A stretch of 64,000 nt of DNA from IMG/VR virus record IMGVR_UViG_3300027749_003047, positions 62,001-126,000 of that record, one strand, 5' to 3'. Below, in pieces: positions 25,556-31,193 of the stretch (the stretch's first letter is position 1; every line of letters starts with the position of its first letter). The notes below the pieces were generated by a model. That model had not been told where the DNA came from. It saw only the letters and a list, made by a program, of their open reading frames with translations, and searched no databases. The DNA comes from a virus. The position numbers and the translations under genes were made by a program.

Positions 25556-25630
25556 TGGTCCGGCTAGCAGGAATCGAACCCACATTCATGAGGTAGAAGC
25601 TCATTGTACTATCCATTGTACTATAGCCAG
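25556..25630 (-). tRNA. tRNA-Arg(TCT)
   Basis: Acceptor CTGGCTA/TAGCCGG, encoded CCA, anticodon stem ATGAG/CTCAT, loop CTTCTAC giving TCT, T-loop TTCGATT. Confidence 0.92.
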
Positions 25631-25635
25631 GTGTT

Positions 25636-25709
25636 TGGTGCTCTTAGAGGGAATCGAACCATCATTGCCTCCATACCAAGGAGGCATTCTACCATTAAAT
25701 TATAAGAGC
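25636..25709 (-). tRNA. tRNA-Thr(GGT)
   Basis: Acceptor GCTCTTA/TAAGAGC, encoded CCA, anticodon stem CCTCC/GGAGG, loop TTGGTAT giving GGT, T-loop TTCGATT. Confidence 0.88.
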
Positions 25710-25710
25710 G

Positions 25711-25802
25711 TGGTACCAGCGGAGGGAATCAAACCCTCTCAAGAACGCTAATCTGGCGCTAAAAGGTTTATAAAACCTCTCTGACTGTCAAGTCTCGCTG
25801 GC
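25711..25802 (-). tRNA. Degenerate class II tRNA-like element
   Basis: The acceptor GCCAGCG/CGCTGGT and an encoded CCA are intact and it has a long variable arm, but the T-loop reads TTTGATT (C56 changed to U) and the D-loop lacks the GG pair. The best anticodon loop is TTTATAA, giving TAT, an Ile anticodon that would be odd with a class II variable arm. Either a decaying tRNA or a tRNA mimic. Confidence 0.55.
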
Positions 25803-25804
25803 AT

Positions 25805-25894
25805 TGGTGCCCGGGATGAGATTCGAACTCACAACTAGGTGTTTTTCCTTCTTCCTTTTGAGAGAAGTGCGTCTACCAATTTCGCCACCCGGGC
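25805..25894 (-). tRNA. tRNA-Leu(CAA)
   Basis: Class II, acceptor GCCCGGG, encoded CCA, anticodon loop CTCAAAA giving CAA, T-loop TTCGAAT. Confidence 0.92.
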
Positions 25895-25948
25895 ATAAAA
25901 GAAAAACTCCCAGGGGACACTATGTGAACAAGTCTAGGAGCCATAATT

Positions 25949-26024
25949 TGGAGCGGGCGAAGAGGTTCGAACTCTCGACATTTACCTTGGCAAGGTAATG
26001 CTCTACCAACTGAGCTACGCCCGC
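25949..26024 (-). tRNA. tRNA-Gly(GCC)
   Basis: Acceptor GCGGGCG/CGCCCGC with encoded CCA, anticodon loop TTGCCAA giving GCC, T-loop TTCGAAC. Confidence 0.94.
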
Positions 26025-26441
26025 ATAAAGATATTAGTAAAAGATTCACAGAGTTTTGGTTTTGCGTTAGCAGTGGCGACCCAGACTTTTCAGATCTGCT
26101 CTTTTGGTCTCGCCTAACATGGAATGCGTGATCGACTGTTGGGTCAATGCTGAAAACAATACCCAACTCTATCTGCCAATCAGTGTTATAGTCTATAACT
26201 ATCCTCTTTGAACGCTTCCGGCATCCTCAAAGTTCTTGCGAAACACTATCACACCTTAAATCTTTTACTAATACAATTACTTAGTAAGTGTCAGATTGTT
26301 TACCGCACAACCTGACAAAGCGGGGGTCTGTTGAATTTGTAAGTTGTTGCGTCCCTCTCATCGCAACCATTTTCCCTTGTAATTGAGCCGGCAGGGTCAG
26401 GATAAGTTACTTGGAATACTTGTCCAGTTTAGTCGCCTCAA
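26025..26441. other. Gap of about 420 bases in the tRNA array, no gene recognised
   Basis: No convincing reading frame or tRNA lies here; an apparent 97-codon minus-strand frame runs straight through tRNA-Gly and is a shadow. The stretch holds a 15-bp inverted repeat (listed separately). It may encode an unrecognised structured RNA. Confidence 0.5.
26032..26273. repeat. Perfect 15-bp inverted repeat, 212-base spacer
   Basis: Arms at 26032-26046 (tattagtaaaagatt) and 26259-26273 are exact reverse complements. The left arm lies eight bases from the 5' end of tRNA-Gly(GCC), the same position as the repeat beside tRNA-Gly(TCC). Confidence 0.7.
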
Positions 26442-26520
26442 TGGACCTAGTGGGTGTCGAACCCATCACCTTCTACTGTTTCGGTCCTTCGAAGAAACCT
26501 AGACAGCGTGACTTTCTCTT
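26442..26520 (-). pseudogene. tRNA-like remnant: T-arm and acceptor end
   Basis: On the minus strand a clear T-arm (TGGG TTCGACA CCCA) is followed by CTAGGTCCA. No normal D-arm or matching seven-base 5' acceptor strand is found within 80 bases; GGACC at 26487 pairs with the 3' GGTCC, giving only a minihelix. An alternative 5-bp stem with loop CTTCGAA is also present. Best read as a broken tRNA. Confidence 0.4.
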
Positions 26521-26538
26521 GCTAACACTTACAAAACT

Positions 26539-26614
26539 TGGTGCTACCTCCAGGAATCGAACCTGGTTCAACGGTTCTTCAGACCGCCGCTATGACCACA
26601 TCAGCTAAAGTAGC
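26539..26614 (-). tRNA. tRNA-Phe(GAA)
   Basis: Acceptor GCTACTT/AGGTAGC, encoded CCA, anticodon loop CTGAAGA giving GAA, T-loop TTCGATT. Confidence 0.93.
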
Positions 26615-26619
26615 ATGTT

Positions 26620-26695
26620 TGGGGTGCCTTACCGGTATCGATCCGGTACTACCGCTTTCACAGAGCAGGGTGCAGGCCACTACACTAAAGACACC
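26620..26695 (-). tRNA. tRNA-His(GTG)
   Basis: Anticodon loop CTGTGAA giving GTG. An extra 5' G(-1) opposite C73 is encoded, the identity feature of tRNA-His. The T-loop is ATCGATA, slightly unusual at the first position. CCA encoded. Confidence 0.9.
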
Positions 26696-26701
26696 ATTGA
26701 T

Positions 26702-26775
26702 TGGCAGAGGGTAAAGGAATCGAACCTTTAATAGCGGAATCAAAATCCGCGGTTATACCATTTAACTAACCCCCA
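26702..26775 (-). tRNA. tRNA-Gln(TTG)
   Basis: Anticodon stem GCGGA/TCCGC, loop TTTTGAT giving TTG, T-loop TTCGATT, encoded CCA. Position 1 is U, opposite U72, a weak end as in other Gln tRNAs. Confidence 0.9.
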
Positions 26776-26781
26776 ACAGTT

Positions 26782-26857
26782 TGGTGGAAGTTGACGGGAT
26801 CGAACCGCCGACATTCTGCGTGTAAGGCAGACGCTCTACCAGCTGAGCTAAACTTCC
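26782..26857 (-). tRNA. tRNA-Val(TAC)
   Basis: Acceptor GGAAGTT/AACTTCC, encoded CCA, anticodon loop CTTACAC giving TAC, T-loop TTCGATC. Confidence 0.94.
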
Positions 26858-26861
26858 AATT

Positions 26862-26937
26862 TGGTAGTAGAGGTGGGACTCGAACCCACGATAAACACCG
26901 TATGAAGGTGGTGCATTAGCCGCTATGCTACTCTACT
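26862..26937 (-). tRNA. tRNA-Met or tRNA-Ile2(CAT), second copy
   Basis: Acceptor AGTAGAG/CTCTACT, encoded CCA, anticodon loop TTCATAC giving CAT, T-loop TTCGAGT. Phages often carry a CAT tRNA that lysidine converts to read AUA as Ile; identity cannot be decided by eye. Confidence 0.87.
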
Positions 26938-26949
26938 GTAAAAAATTAT

Positions 26950-26957
26950 AATAAATA
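26950..26957 (+). promoter_or_regulatory. T4-late-like promoter motif AATAAATA
   Basis: Plus strand, seven bases before the ATG at 26965, in the divergent gap after the CAT tRNA. Any transcript from it would have a very short leader. Confidence 0.4.
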
Positions 26958-26964
26958 TTTTACT

Positions 26965-27768
26965 ATGATTAAAAAAATCGTTTTCGCAGGATGCAGTATT
27001 ACCGCTGGTACAGAGCTATGGGAAGAAAAATTCGTCCCCCAATACACCGCTATGAATGTGTTTCAAGCTGGTAAAGCTACTAGGTCTGCATCCGATGAAC
27101 AAATAAACGAATATAATAAACAATATTGTTACCCATCATTGGTAGGCAATCTACTCAATGCAGAGATTGAAAATATTGCCCTACGAGGTATTTCCAATAA
27201 AGAAATAGCTATGCGAGCTATTTTAAAATTTCCTGAAAACCACTACGATGATACTGTAGCAGTGATTCAAATGACTACTCATAATCGACTACTAGTGAAT
27301 TATTCAAATAACCTAGTAAACAGTGCAGTTCTACAACCAAACTGGCCGACTCATTTTTTAAATAGTAGACAAAACAATATCATGCAAGAATTCTTTCTTG
27401 AATTTTTTAACGAATCGCTTACGATGGTTGAAGACTATGTGTCTGTGCTATATGCTGTAAGACTACTTCGTTCTAAAAATATACCCTGTTATCTGTTACG
27501 TATCTCGCCTACTAAGTTAAATCAACCTTTGGAAGAACCGCACCTAAAAGGGCAAGAGGTCGATCTAATAGTGAATGAAAAAGATCCAATCTTGTTAAAT
27601 GATATCCAACAGCAGTTGTTAAAAGAGTTTTATGACTTTAAACTAACTGCTAAATCTTTGGAAGAAATAACAAATGCTGACTACTTGCCCCAATGGCATT
27701 TTACGCAATCCGGACACGATCTAATAGCCAAAGATCTAGCTGAGAAGATTAAATGTTTGCATTTTTAA
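26965..27768 (+). CDS. SGNH-hydrolase-like protein on the opposite strand of the tRNA array
   Basis: 267 residues. N-terminal KKIVFAGCSITAGTELWEEK has Ser in a GCS block and the C-terminal QWHFTQSGHDLIAKDLAEKI contributes the catalytic His, as in SGNH hydrolases. It lies in the tRNA array but on the other strand, with its own late-like motif, so it is an insertion relative to the array's transcription. Related to 160-924 and 7553-8362. Confidence 0.65.
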   Translation: MIKKIVFAGCSITAGTELWEEKFVPQYTAMNVFQAGKATRSASDEQINEYNKQYCYPSLVGNLLNAEIENIALRGISNKEIAMRAILKFPENHYDDTVAVIQMTTHNRLLVNYSNNLVNSAVLQPNWPTHFLNSRQNNIMQEFFLEFFNESLTMVEDYVSVLYAVRLLRSKNIPCYLLRISPTKLNQPLEEPHLKGQEVDLIVNEKDPILLNDIQQQLLKEFYDFKLTAKSLEEITNADYLPQWHFTQSGHDLIAKDLAEKIKCLHF

Positions 27769-27845
27769 AATCTTTATACATCCGTTTCAAGTATAGGAAA
27801 AAGATTAAAGAGATTAAAAAACAATCTCGATTTATCTACAAGTAA
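27753..27845 (+). CDS. Small basic protein, 30 residues
   Basis: ATG 27753 overlaps the end of the SGNH gene; stop TAA at 27843-27845. It begins MFAFLKSLYIRFKYRKKIKE and ends RFIYK, very like small proteins of T4-like phages that end in DPFIY. No ribosome site is evident, so translation would be coupled to the upstream gene. Function unknown. Confidence 0.5.
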   Translation: MFAFLKSLYIRFKYRKKIKEIKKQSRFIYK

Positions 27846-27861
27846 TACCATATAGAAACAC

Positions 27862-27932
27862 ACTAGAGTGGGATTTGAACACCACGTTCACCGACCTATT
27901 TGCCAGCGTCTTAGTCCACTAGAAGATCCAGT
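27862..27932 (-). pseudogene. Degenerate tRNA-like sequence
   Basis: Acceptor strands ACTGGAT and CTCTAGT mostly pair and a T-arm (GTGG...TTCAAAT...CCAC) is visible but has extra bases; the anticodon arm around CTGGCAAAT does not form a proper five-pair stem, and CCA is not encoded, unlike all neighbours. Probably a decayed tRNA. Confidence 0.45.
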
Positions 27933-27943
27933 ATGTTTTTATA

Positions 27944-28018
27944 TGGTAGGGGCACAGAGAATCGAACTCTGATTTACGGGTTAAAAGCCCGCTACTTTAG
28001 CCGTTAAGTTATACCCCC
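27944..28018 (-). tRNA. tRNA-Lys(TTT)
   Basis: Acceptor GGGGGTA/TGCCCCT, encoded CCA, anticodon loop CTTTTAA giving TTT, T-loop TTCGATT. Confidence 0.93.
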
Positions 28019-28068
28019 ATCATCTTATCACTCTTGTCACTGGTCATGACAGATCTCCTTTTATAAAA

Positions 28069-28446
28069 TTAAACTGTTTCGTATCCTAGGTTTACGCTTT
28101 CGCTGTAGTACCCGTTGCTTTCTCCTAGCCATCTCACGTCCACATAGCCCTTGCGAGTAGCGAACTTGTAAAATGTCCAAGTGTAACTTTCGTATGCTTC
28201 AAAGTCAGCTGGGCTTTCACCTTCAACTTCGTCTGCTATTACTAAAGGTTCACCTTCTAGGTCGCTCAAGTCGCCCGCGATGTCTTCAATGCGCACATGT
28301 TCGCAACAATCTTGTGCATGAAAGAACACATAACGATCCACGCTGTTTTCAAACACCAACTCGTTGCCATCTGCTTTTACACTTGTAAAAGTTTTACCTA
28401 CCATGTCTGCTATTTTAGCAGAGTTATTCCAGTCACTATATGACAT
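28069..28446 (-). CDS. DUF7448-like conserved phage protein
   Basis: 125 residues. The run DRYVFFHAQDCCEHVRIEDI followed by AGDLSDLEGEPLVIADE and SYTWTFYKFATRKGYVDVRW, SNGYYSESV matches a small, widely distributed phage and bacterial family that I recall as DUF7448. Its function is unknown; the His/Asp/Cys-rich middle could bind a metal. It is on the same strand as and between tRNA genes. Confidence 0.7.
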   Translation of the reverse strand: MSYSDWNNSAKIADMVGKTFTSVKADGNELVFENSVDRYVFFHAQDCCEHVRIEDIAGDLSDLEGEPLVIADEVEGESPADFEAYESYTWTFYKFATRKGYVDVRWLGESNGYYSESVNLGYETV

Positions 28447-28474
28447 AACATTTCCTTTGTTCTTTGTTAAAAAT

Positions 28475-28548
28475 TGGTCCTCTCGACAAGAATCGAACTT
28501 GTAATGGCCGGTTATCAGCCGACTGTTATACCATTTAACTACAAGAGG
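28475..28548 (-). tRNA. tRNA-Ile(GAT)
   Basis: Acceptor CCTCTTG/CGAGAGG, encoded CCA, anticodon stem GTCGG/CCGGC, loop CTGATAA giving GAT, T-loop TTCGATT. The 195 bases upstream, to tRNA-Glu, show only small hairpins and a TATAAT at 28575-28580 without a good -35. Confidence 0.92.
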
Positions 28549-28743
28549 AAAAGCTCTGACATCCCTCGGCGGTAATTATAGCACATCAGGACTAGGTCCA
28601 TCACGCATGCCCTCCACCCGCTTCCCGACAGGGACCGCTATCGTGTTGCTAACGCTAGTTCGGTAAGACTAGAACCACCCTTGAGAGTCACCTCACTTCC
28701 CATCCTGCGGGTCACAGTATCCGCTAACAAAGCGGAACGTTCT

Positions 28744-28818
28744 TGGTACACGGTACGGGAATCGAACCCGTCTTACTGACGTGAAAGGCCAGTGTCCTAA
28801 CCGATAGACGAACCGTGC
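28744..28818 (-). tRNA. tRNA-Glu(TTC)
   Basis: Acceptor GCACGGT/ACCGTGT, encoded CCA, anticodon loop CTTTCAC giving TTC, T-loop TTCGATT. Confidence 0.93.
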
Positions 28819-28825
28819 ATAAAAT

Positions 28826-28902
28826 TGGTCGGAGTACAAGGATTCGAACCTTGGACCCCCTGGTCCCAAACCAGGTGCGCTACCAGACTGCGCTACACTC
28901 CG
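28826..28902 (-). tRNA. tRNA-Pro(TGG)
   Basis: Acceptor CGGAGTG/TACTCCG, encoded CCA, anticodon stem CCTGG/CCAGG, loop TTTGGGA giving TGG, T-loop TTCGAAT. Confidence 0.94.
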
Positions 28903-28910
28903 AATATACT

Positions 28911-28985
28911 TGGCGATCCTGCGGGGAATCGAACCCCGATATCCGACTAGACAGGCCGGTATAATAACCACTATATGACAGGACC
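28911..28985 (-). tRNA. tRNA-Asp(GTC)
   Basis: Acceptor GGTCCTG/CAGGATC, encoded CCA, anticodon loop CTGTCTA giving GTC, T-loop TTCGATT. Confidence 0.94.
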
Positions 28986-28990
28986 AAATT

Positions 28991-29079
28991 TGGTGGAAGT
29001 GGTTGGATTCGAACCAACAATGTTTCTTATGTGGCGGATTTACAGTCCGTTGCCTTCAACCAATTCAGCGCACACTTCC
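28991..29079 (-). tRNA. tRNA-Tyr(GTA)
   Basis: Class II with long variable arm, acceptor GGAAGTG/CACTTCC, encoded CCA, anticodon loop CTGTAAA giving GTA. First tRNA after the promoter at 29088-29116. Confidence 0.94.
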
Positions 29080-29087
29080 AGATTTTA

Positions 29088-29116
29088 ATTTTAACACTCT
29101 CCGTTGACTATGTCAA
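29088..29116 (-). promoter_or_regulatory. Sigma-70 promoter at the head of the tRNA array
   Basis: Minus strand TTGACA, 17 bases, TAAAAT, directly before tRNA-Tyr; transcription would start at or just before the tRNA. Confidence 0.8.
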
Positions 29117-29145
29117 GCACTATTTCAGGTAGTGTTGGAAAGTGT

Positions 29146-29208
29146 GTATCGAAGCATTCTACATGGATGAACCCACTTGCCTCTATCGGCCCGAGAATGC
29201 TTCGATAC
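29146..29208. repeat. Perfect 15-bp inverted repeat, 33-base spacer
   Basis: Arms at 29146-29160 (gtatcgaagcattct) and 29194-29208 are exact reverse complements, just upstream of the array promoter. Smaller hairpins (CTCC/GGAG) lie at 29220-29240. The 29117-29317 gap holds no gene; it may be a structured leader, small RNA or regulator site. Confidence 0.7.
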
Positions 29209-29317
29209 GCTACCATTTTTAGCTCCAGAAGAGGAGTTCCATCCGATAGGCCGCCCGTTCGCCCCATGTTTTACGTGCAGGGCCCAGTCCTCGTTACTGG
29301 TATCTTCACACGTTGTA

Positions 29318-29494
29318 CTAGTTTACACTGAACGTCGGTGCTTTCGCTAACGCTTCGTGATATTTTCTAGCACGTTCAAACTTATCTTGAATAAGTTTTT
29401 GAAGCTGTTCTTTATCCAATGTAGGACCAAAAGCAGTTTCATAAGCCTGTTCAACAATGCGTTGATTTAATTTTTCGTAATCTATCTGTTCCAT
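29318..29494 (-). CDS. Small unknown protein, 58 residues
   Basis: ATG 29494 behind AGGAAAGGAAAA, stop TAG at 29318. It begins MEQIDYEKLNQRIVEQAYET and is a charged, wholly helical chain (DKEQLQKLIQDKFERARKYH). No family recognised. It lies just after a terminator hairpin, so some read-through or its own weak promoter is needed. Confidence 0.7.
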   Translation of the reverse strand: MEQIDYEKLNQRIVEQAYETAFGPTLDKEQLQKLIQDKFERARKYHEALAKAPTFSVN

Positions 29495-29510
29495 TTTTCC
29501 TTTCCTAAAA

Positions 29511-29545
29511 ACAAAAAACCCCAGGGTTTTAATCCTAGGGTCCTT
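29511..29545 (-). terminator. Rho-independent terminator
   Basis: On the minus strand, ACCCTAGG pairs (one mismatch) with CCTGGGGT across a short loop, followed by TTTTTTGTTTTT. It ends the transcript of the 49-residue gene at 29575-29724. Confidence 0.7.
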
Positions 29546-29574
29546 GAAGTTTTGAAATGTTTCTAAGTTGTTAC

Positions 29575-29724
29575 CTAGTCATCCCAGCCCTCCCGGACCC
29601 TTGTAATCTCTGGTGTACGATCTAATGACAGACTTCCGCCGTTAATCGCTGACCAATAAGAGGCTATAACGCCTACCTGTTTGGGCATCGTATTAAACTG
29701 ATGATGTCTATTGCAAGATTGCAT
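29575..29724 (-). CDS. Small unknown protein, 49 residues
   Basis: ATG 29724 to TAG 29575. It begins MQSCNRHHQFNTMPKQVGVI and ends in an acidic tail (REGWDD). Supported by context: a perfect sigma-70 promoter at 29784-29812, a leader with an ACTAGC/GCTAGT hairpin (29756-29773), and a terminator just after the stop. The ribosome site is weak (AGAG). Function unknown. Confidence 0.6.
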   Translation of the reverse strand: MQSCNRHHQFNTMPKQVGVIASYWSAINGGSLSLDRTPEITRVREGWDD

Positions 29725-29783
29725 TTTGTTTTCTCTTTTAAACCTTTTTGTTTTTACTAGCGGAATTGCTAGTTCATGTGTTA

Positions 29784-29812
29784 ATTATAACGCCTCTCGA
29801 CGTTGTTGTCAA
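29784..29812 (-). promoter_or_regulatory. Perfect sigma-70 promoter
   Basis: Minus strand TTGACA, 17 bases, TATAAT, 60 bases before the 49-residue gene; a leader hairpin lies between. Confidence 0.85.
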
Positions 29813-29883
29813 CTACTTTGTAAATCTTTTTGTTGTTTTTGGACAACAAACTTTTTTAACGAAGCATCTCTAACACAGCTTCT

Positions 29884-29912
29884 ATTATATATGTATTTAT
29901 ATCACTTGTCAA
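29884..29912 (-). promoter_or_regulatory. Perfect sigma-70 promoter overlapping a TATAAATA late motif
   Basis: Minus strand TTGACA, 17 bases, TATAAT; the spacer contains an exact T4-late consensus TATAAATA at 29894-29901. It is in tandem with the promoter 100 bases downstream, so early and late transcription of the same small gene is possible. Confidence 0.75.
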
Positions 29913-29960
29913 GAACCTAGTGATAATGTGGCAAAATCGCCACAATATTTTCCATTAACA

Positions 29961-29983
29961 AAAAAGGACCCTAAGGTCCCTTG
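29961..29983 (-). terminator. Rho-independent terminator after the outer-membrane protein gene
   Basis: Minus strand GGGACC-TTAG-GGTCC followed by TTTTTT, about 20 bases after the stop at 30003. Confidence 0.85.
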
Positions 29984-30002
29984 ATGTTTTTCTAATTAAA
30001 AA

Positions 30003-30455
30003 TTAGAATGAGACCTTGATGCCTGTAGAAATTGTGTTGCCATCAAATTGGTTAACACGTGACTGGCCGAACTGATAGCGATAGTCTGCTGTCAATGCAA
30101 CATTCTTAGCAACTGCATAGCTGACACCTGTGCCAACTAGACCAGCATAACCATCAGCAACATTACCATAGTTGTCCAAATATGCGGCACCAGCTTTGAC
30201 TGCGAACGTTGCGGCACCGACTGAATACACATCATATGAACCAACCAGTGTCCACTTGTTTTGATCTGTACCTTTTGAGTAACGATCAAATCCAGCAGTG
30301 ACACCAAACTTGTCATATTTCTGACCGATTGTGATACCTGCACCTGGACGTTGGGTTGGTGAACCGTAATCGTACGATCCGTTGACGCCAACTTCTACAG
30401 CACTGGCTGTTGCGGCCGCTAGGGCCAATAGGGTTGCGATTGCAATTTTCTTCAT
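30003..30455 (-). CDS. Small outer-membrane beta-barrel protein
   Basis: 150 residues. A Sec signal peptide (MKKIAIATLLALAAATASA) is cut after ASA; the mature 131 residues alternate hydrophobic and polar residues in about eight strands (YAGLVGTGVSYAVAKN, VALTADYRYQFGQS) and end in Phe (GIKVSF), the signal for BAM insertion. The size fits eight-stranded barrels such as OmpX or the phage lambda Lom protein. It may alter host surface properties or block re-infection (inference). Own promoter and terminator. Confidence 0.8.
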   Translation of the reverse strand: MKKIAIATLLALAAATASAVEVGVNGSYDYGSPTQRPGAGITIGQKYDKFGVTAGFDRYSKGTDQNKWTLVGSYDVYSVGAATFAVKAGAAYLDNYGNVADGYAGLVGTGVSYAVAKNVALTADYRYQFGQSRVNQFDGNTISTGIKVSF

Positions 30456-30501
30456 GTTTTACTTCCTTTTAATTAAAATGACTGTTTTTACACAGTACCC
30501 T

Positions 30502-30530
30502 ATTATATATGCAAATTGTTTACTGGTCAA
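30502..30530 (-). promoter_or_regulatory. Sigma-70 promoter for the outer-membrane protein gene
   Basis: Minus strand TTGACC, 17 bases, TATAAT, 47 bases before the ATG, immediately after the tmRNA terminator. AAGGAAG precedes the ATG. Confidence 0.82.
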
Positions 30531-30556
30531 TAAAAAAGGCACTCGAAAGTGCCTTT
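30531..30556 (-). terminator. Rho-independent terminator after the tmRNA
   Basis: A hairpin AAAGGCACT-CGAA-AGTGCCTTT (palindromic on both strands) followed on the minus strand by a T run. It ends the coding piece of the permuted tmRNA. Confidence 0.85.
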
Positions 30557-30559
30557 TTG

Positions 30560-30767
30560 GTTGTTTTGATGACAAGGTAAGTCCTACCTCGCGAGTGCAG
30601 TTTCTTAGGCTGCGATTGCAAATTCTGCATCATTAGCAGTAGCTAATGTTACAGGAACTTGGAAATACTCGAATGTATTTGCTTTTGCATTTACTTTATT
30701 TGTATTTTACGTGACCCCACGTGTTGACCTTTATCCTATCTCACCCTGTCGAAACCATGGCAGGCCC
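30560..30767 (-). ncRNA. ssrA: Permuted tmRNA, coding (5') piece with tag reading frame
   Basis: On the minus strand this piece starts GGGCCTGCCATGGTTTCGAC AGGGTGAG, the typical tmRNA 5' end; GGGCCTG (30767-30761) pairs with CAGGTCC of the acceptor piece (30842-30848). An open frame from GCA at 30682 to TAA at 30605 encodes a 25-residue tag ending ANDAEFAIAA, the usual small-hydrophobic proteolysis end (-AA). A GCA two codons earlier could also be the resume codon. The exact 3' end, before the terminator, is approximate. Confidence 0.85.
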
Positions 30768-30837
30768 ATCAAAAGCATACTATTTTAGTCTGAGCGCATC
30801 ACATGCGACTTTTTAACTCAACGACCTAATATGCTTA

Positions 30838-30905
30838 TGGTGGACCTGGCGGGAGTCGAACCCGCGTCCAGAATGCCTTACTTTAAGGCTTGTACAACAA
30901 TTCTT
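30838..30905 (-). ncRNA. ssrA: Permuted tmRNA, acceptor (3') piece
   Basis: Minus strand: GGACGCGGGTTCGACTCCCG CCAGGTCC then ACCA, the canonical tmRNA T-arm and acceptor with encoded CCA. It lies upstream of the coding piece in transcription order, with a 70-base intervening segment (30768-30837) that would be removed, so the molecule is a two-piece, circularly permuted tmRNA. The 5' boundary near 30905 is a guess. It is charged with Ala if, as usual, the acceptor G-U pair is read: G3-U70 is present here. Confidence 0.85.
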
Positions 30906-30911
30906 TTGCTA

Positions 30912-30983
30912 TTACTTGTTACGTGCTTTACGAGTTGCACGTTTGGCTCTAGCTTTGACTGATTTTACGCGACCTTGTGTCAT
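30912..30983 (-). CDS. Very basic 23-residue protein upstream of the tmRNA
   Basis: ATG 30983 overlaps the TGA of the preceding 35-codon gene (ATGA); AGGAG lies eight to twelve bases upstream. It begins MTQGRVKSVKARAKRATRKA and ends RNK. The stop is six bases before the tmRNA acceptor piece region. Such a charge suggests RNA or DNA binding, perhaps to the ribosome, but this is a guess from composition. Confidence 0.65.
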   Translation of the reverse strand: MTQGRVKSVKARAKRATRKARNK

Positions 30984-31087
30984 TTTGATTTTCTCCTGAC
31001 TACCCGTTTAGCCATAGCTTTTACAGTCTTTGGCCTAGGTGGTTTTTTACCTTTTAAAATTTGCGAAACTCTACGAGGACTCGGCAT
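30980..31087 (-). CDS. Very basic 35-residue protein
   Basis: ATG 31087 behind AAAGGAGAGCACT, stop TGA 30980 overlapping the next start. It begins MPSPRRVSQILKGKKPPRPK, then TVKAMAKRVVRRKSK. Together with the following gene it forms a two-gene unit in front of the tmRNA under the promoter at 31112-31140. Function unknown; nucleic-acid binding is likely from composition. Confidence 0.7.
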   Translation of the reverse strand: MPSPRRVSQILKGKKPPRPKTVKAMAKRVVRRKSK

Positions 31088-31111
31088 AGTGCTCTCCTTT
31101 GTACAGTTAGT

Positions 31112-31140
31112 ATTATATATCCTTTCTAGCAAGATAGCAA
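31112..31140 (-). promoter_or_regulatory. Sigma-70 promoter for the basic peptides and permuted tmRNA
   Basis: Minus strand TTGCTA, 17 bases, TATAAT, 25 bases before ATG 31087. No terminator lies between it and the tmRNA, so one transcript probably carries both small genes and the tmRNA. Confidence 0.75.
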
Positions 31141-31160
31141 TGCATTTTGGCTAGAAATAG

Positions 31161-31168
31161 CATAAATA
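31161..31168 (+). promoter_or_regulatory. T4-late-like promoter motif CATAAATA
   Basis: Plus strand, 25 bases upstream of the ATG at 31194, with GGGAG in between; a typical late-promoter arrangement for the plus-strand block 31194-33762. Confidence 0.5.
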
Positions 31169-31193
31169 CTTTTATACCGGGAGCGAATCGGAA

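Noticed and set aside
25873-26166. 97-codon minus-strand frame
   Set aside because: It runs through tRNA-Gly(GCC) and part of tRNA-Leu(CAA); composition is not protein-like, so it is a shadow.
28575-28603. Promoter with TATAAT at 28575-28580
   Set aside because: The -35 positions at 16-18 bp spacing match poorly, so it is not listed as a feature.
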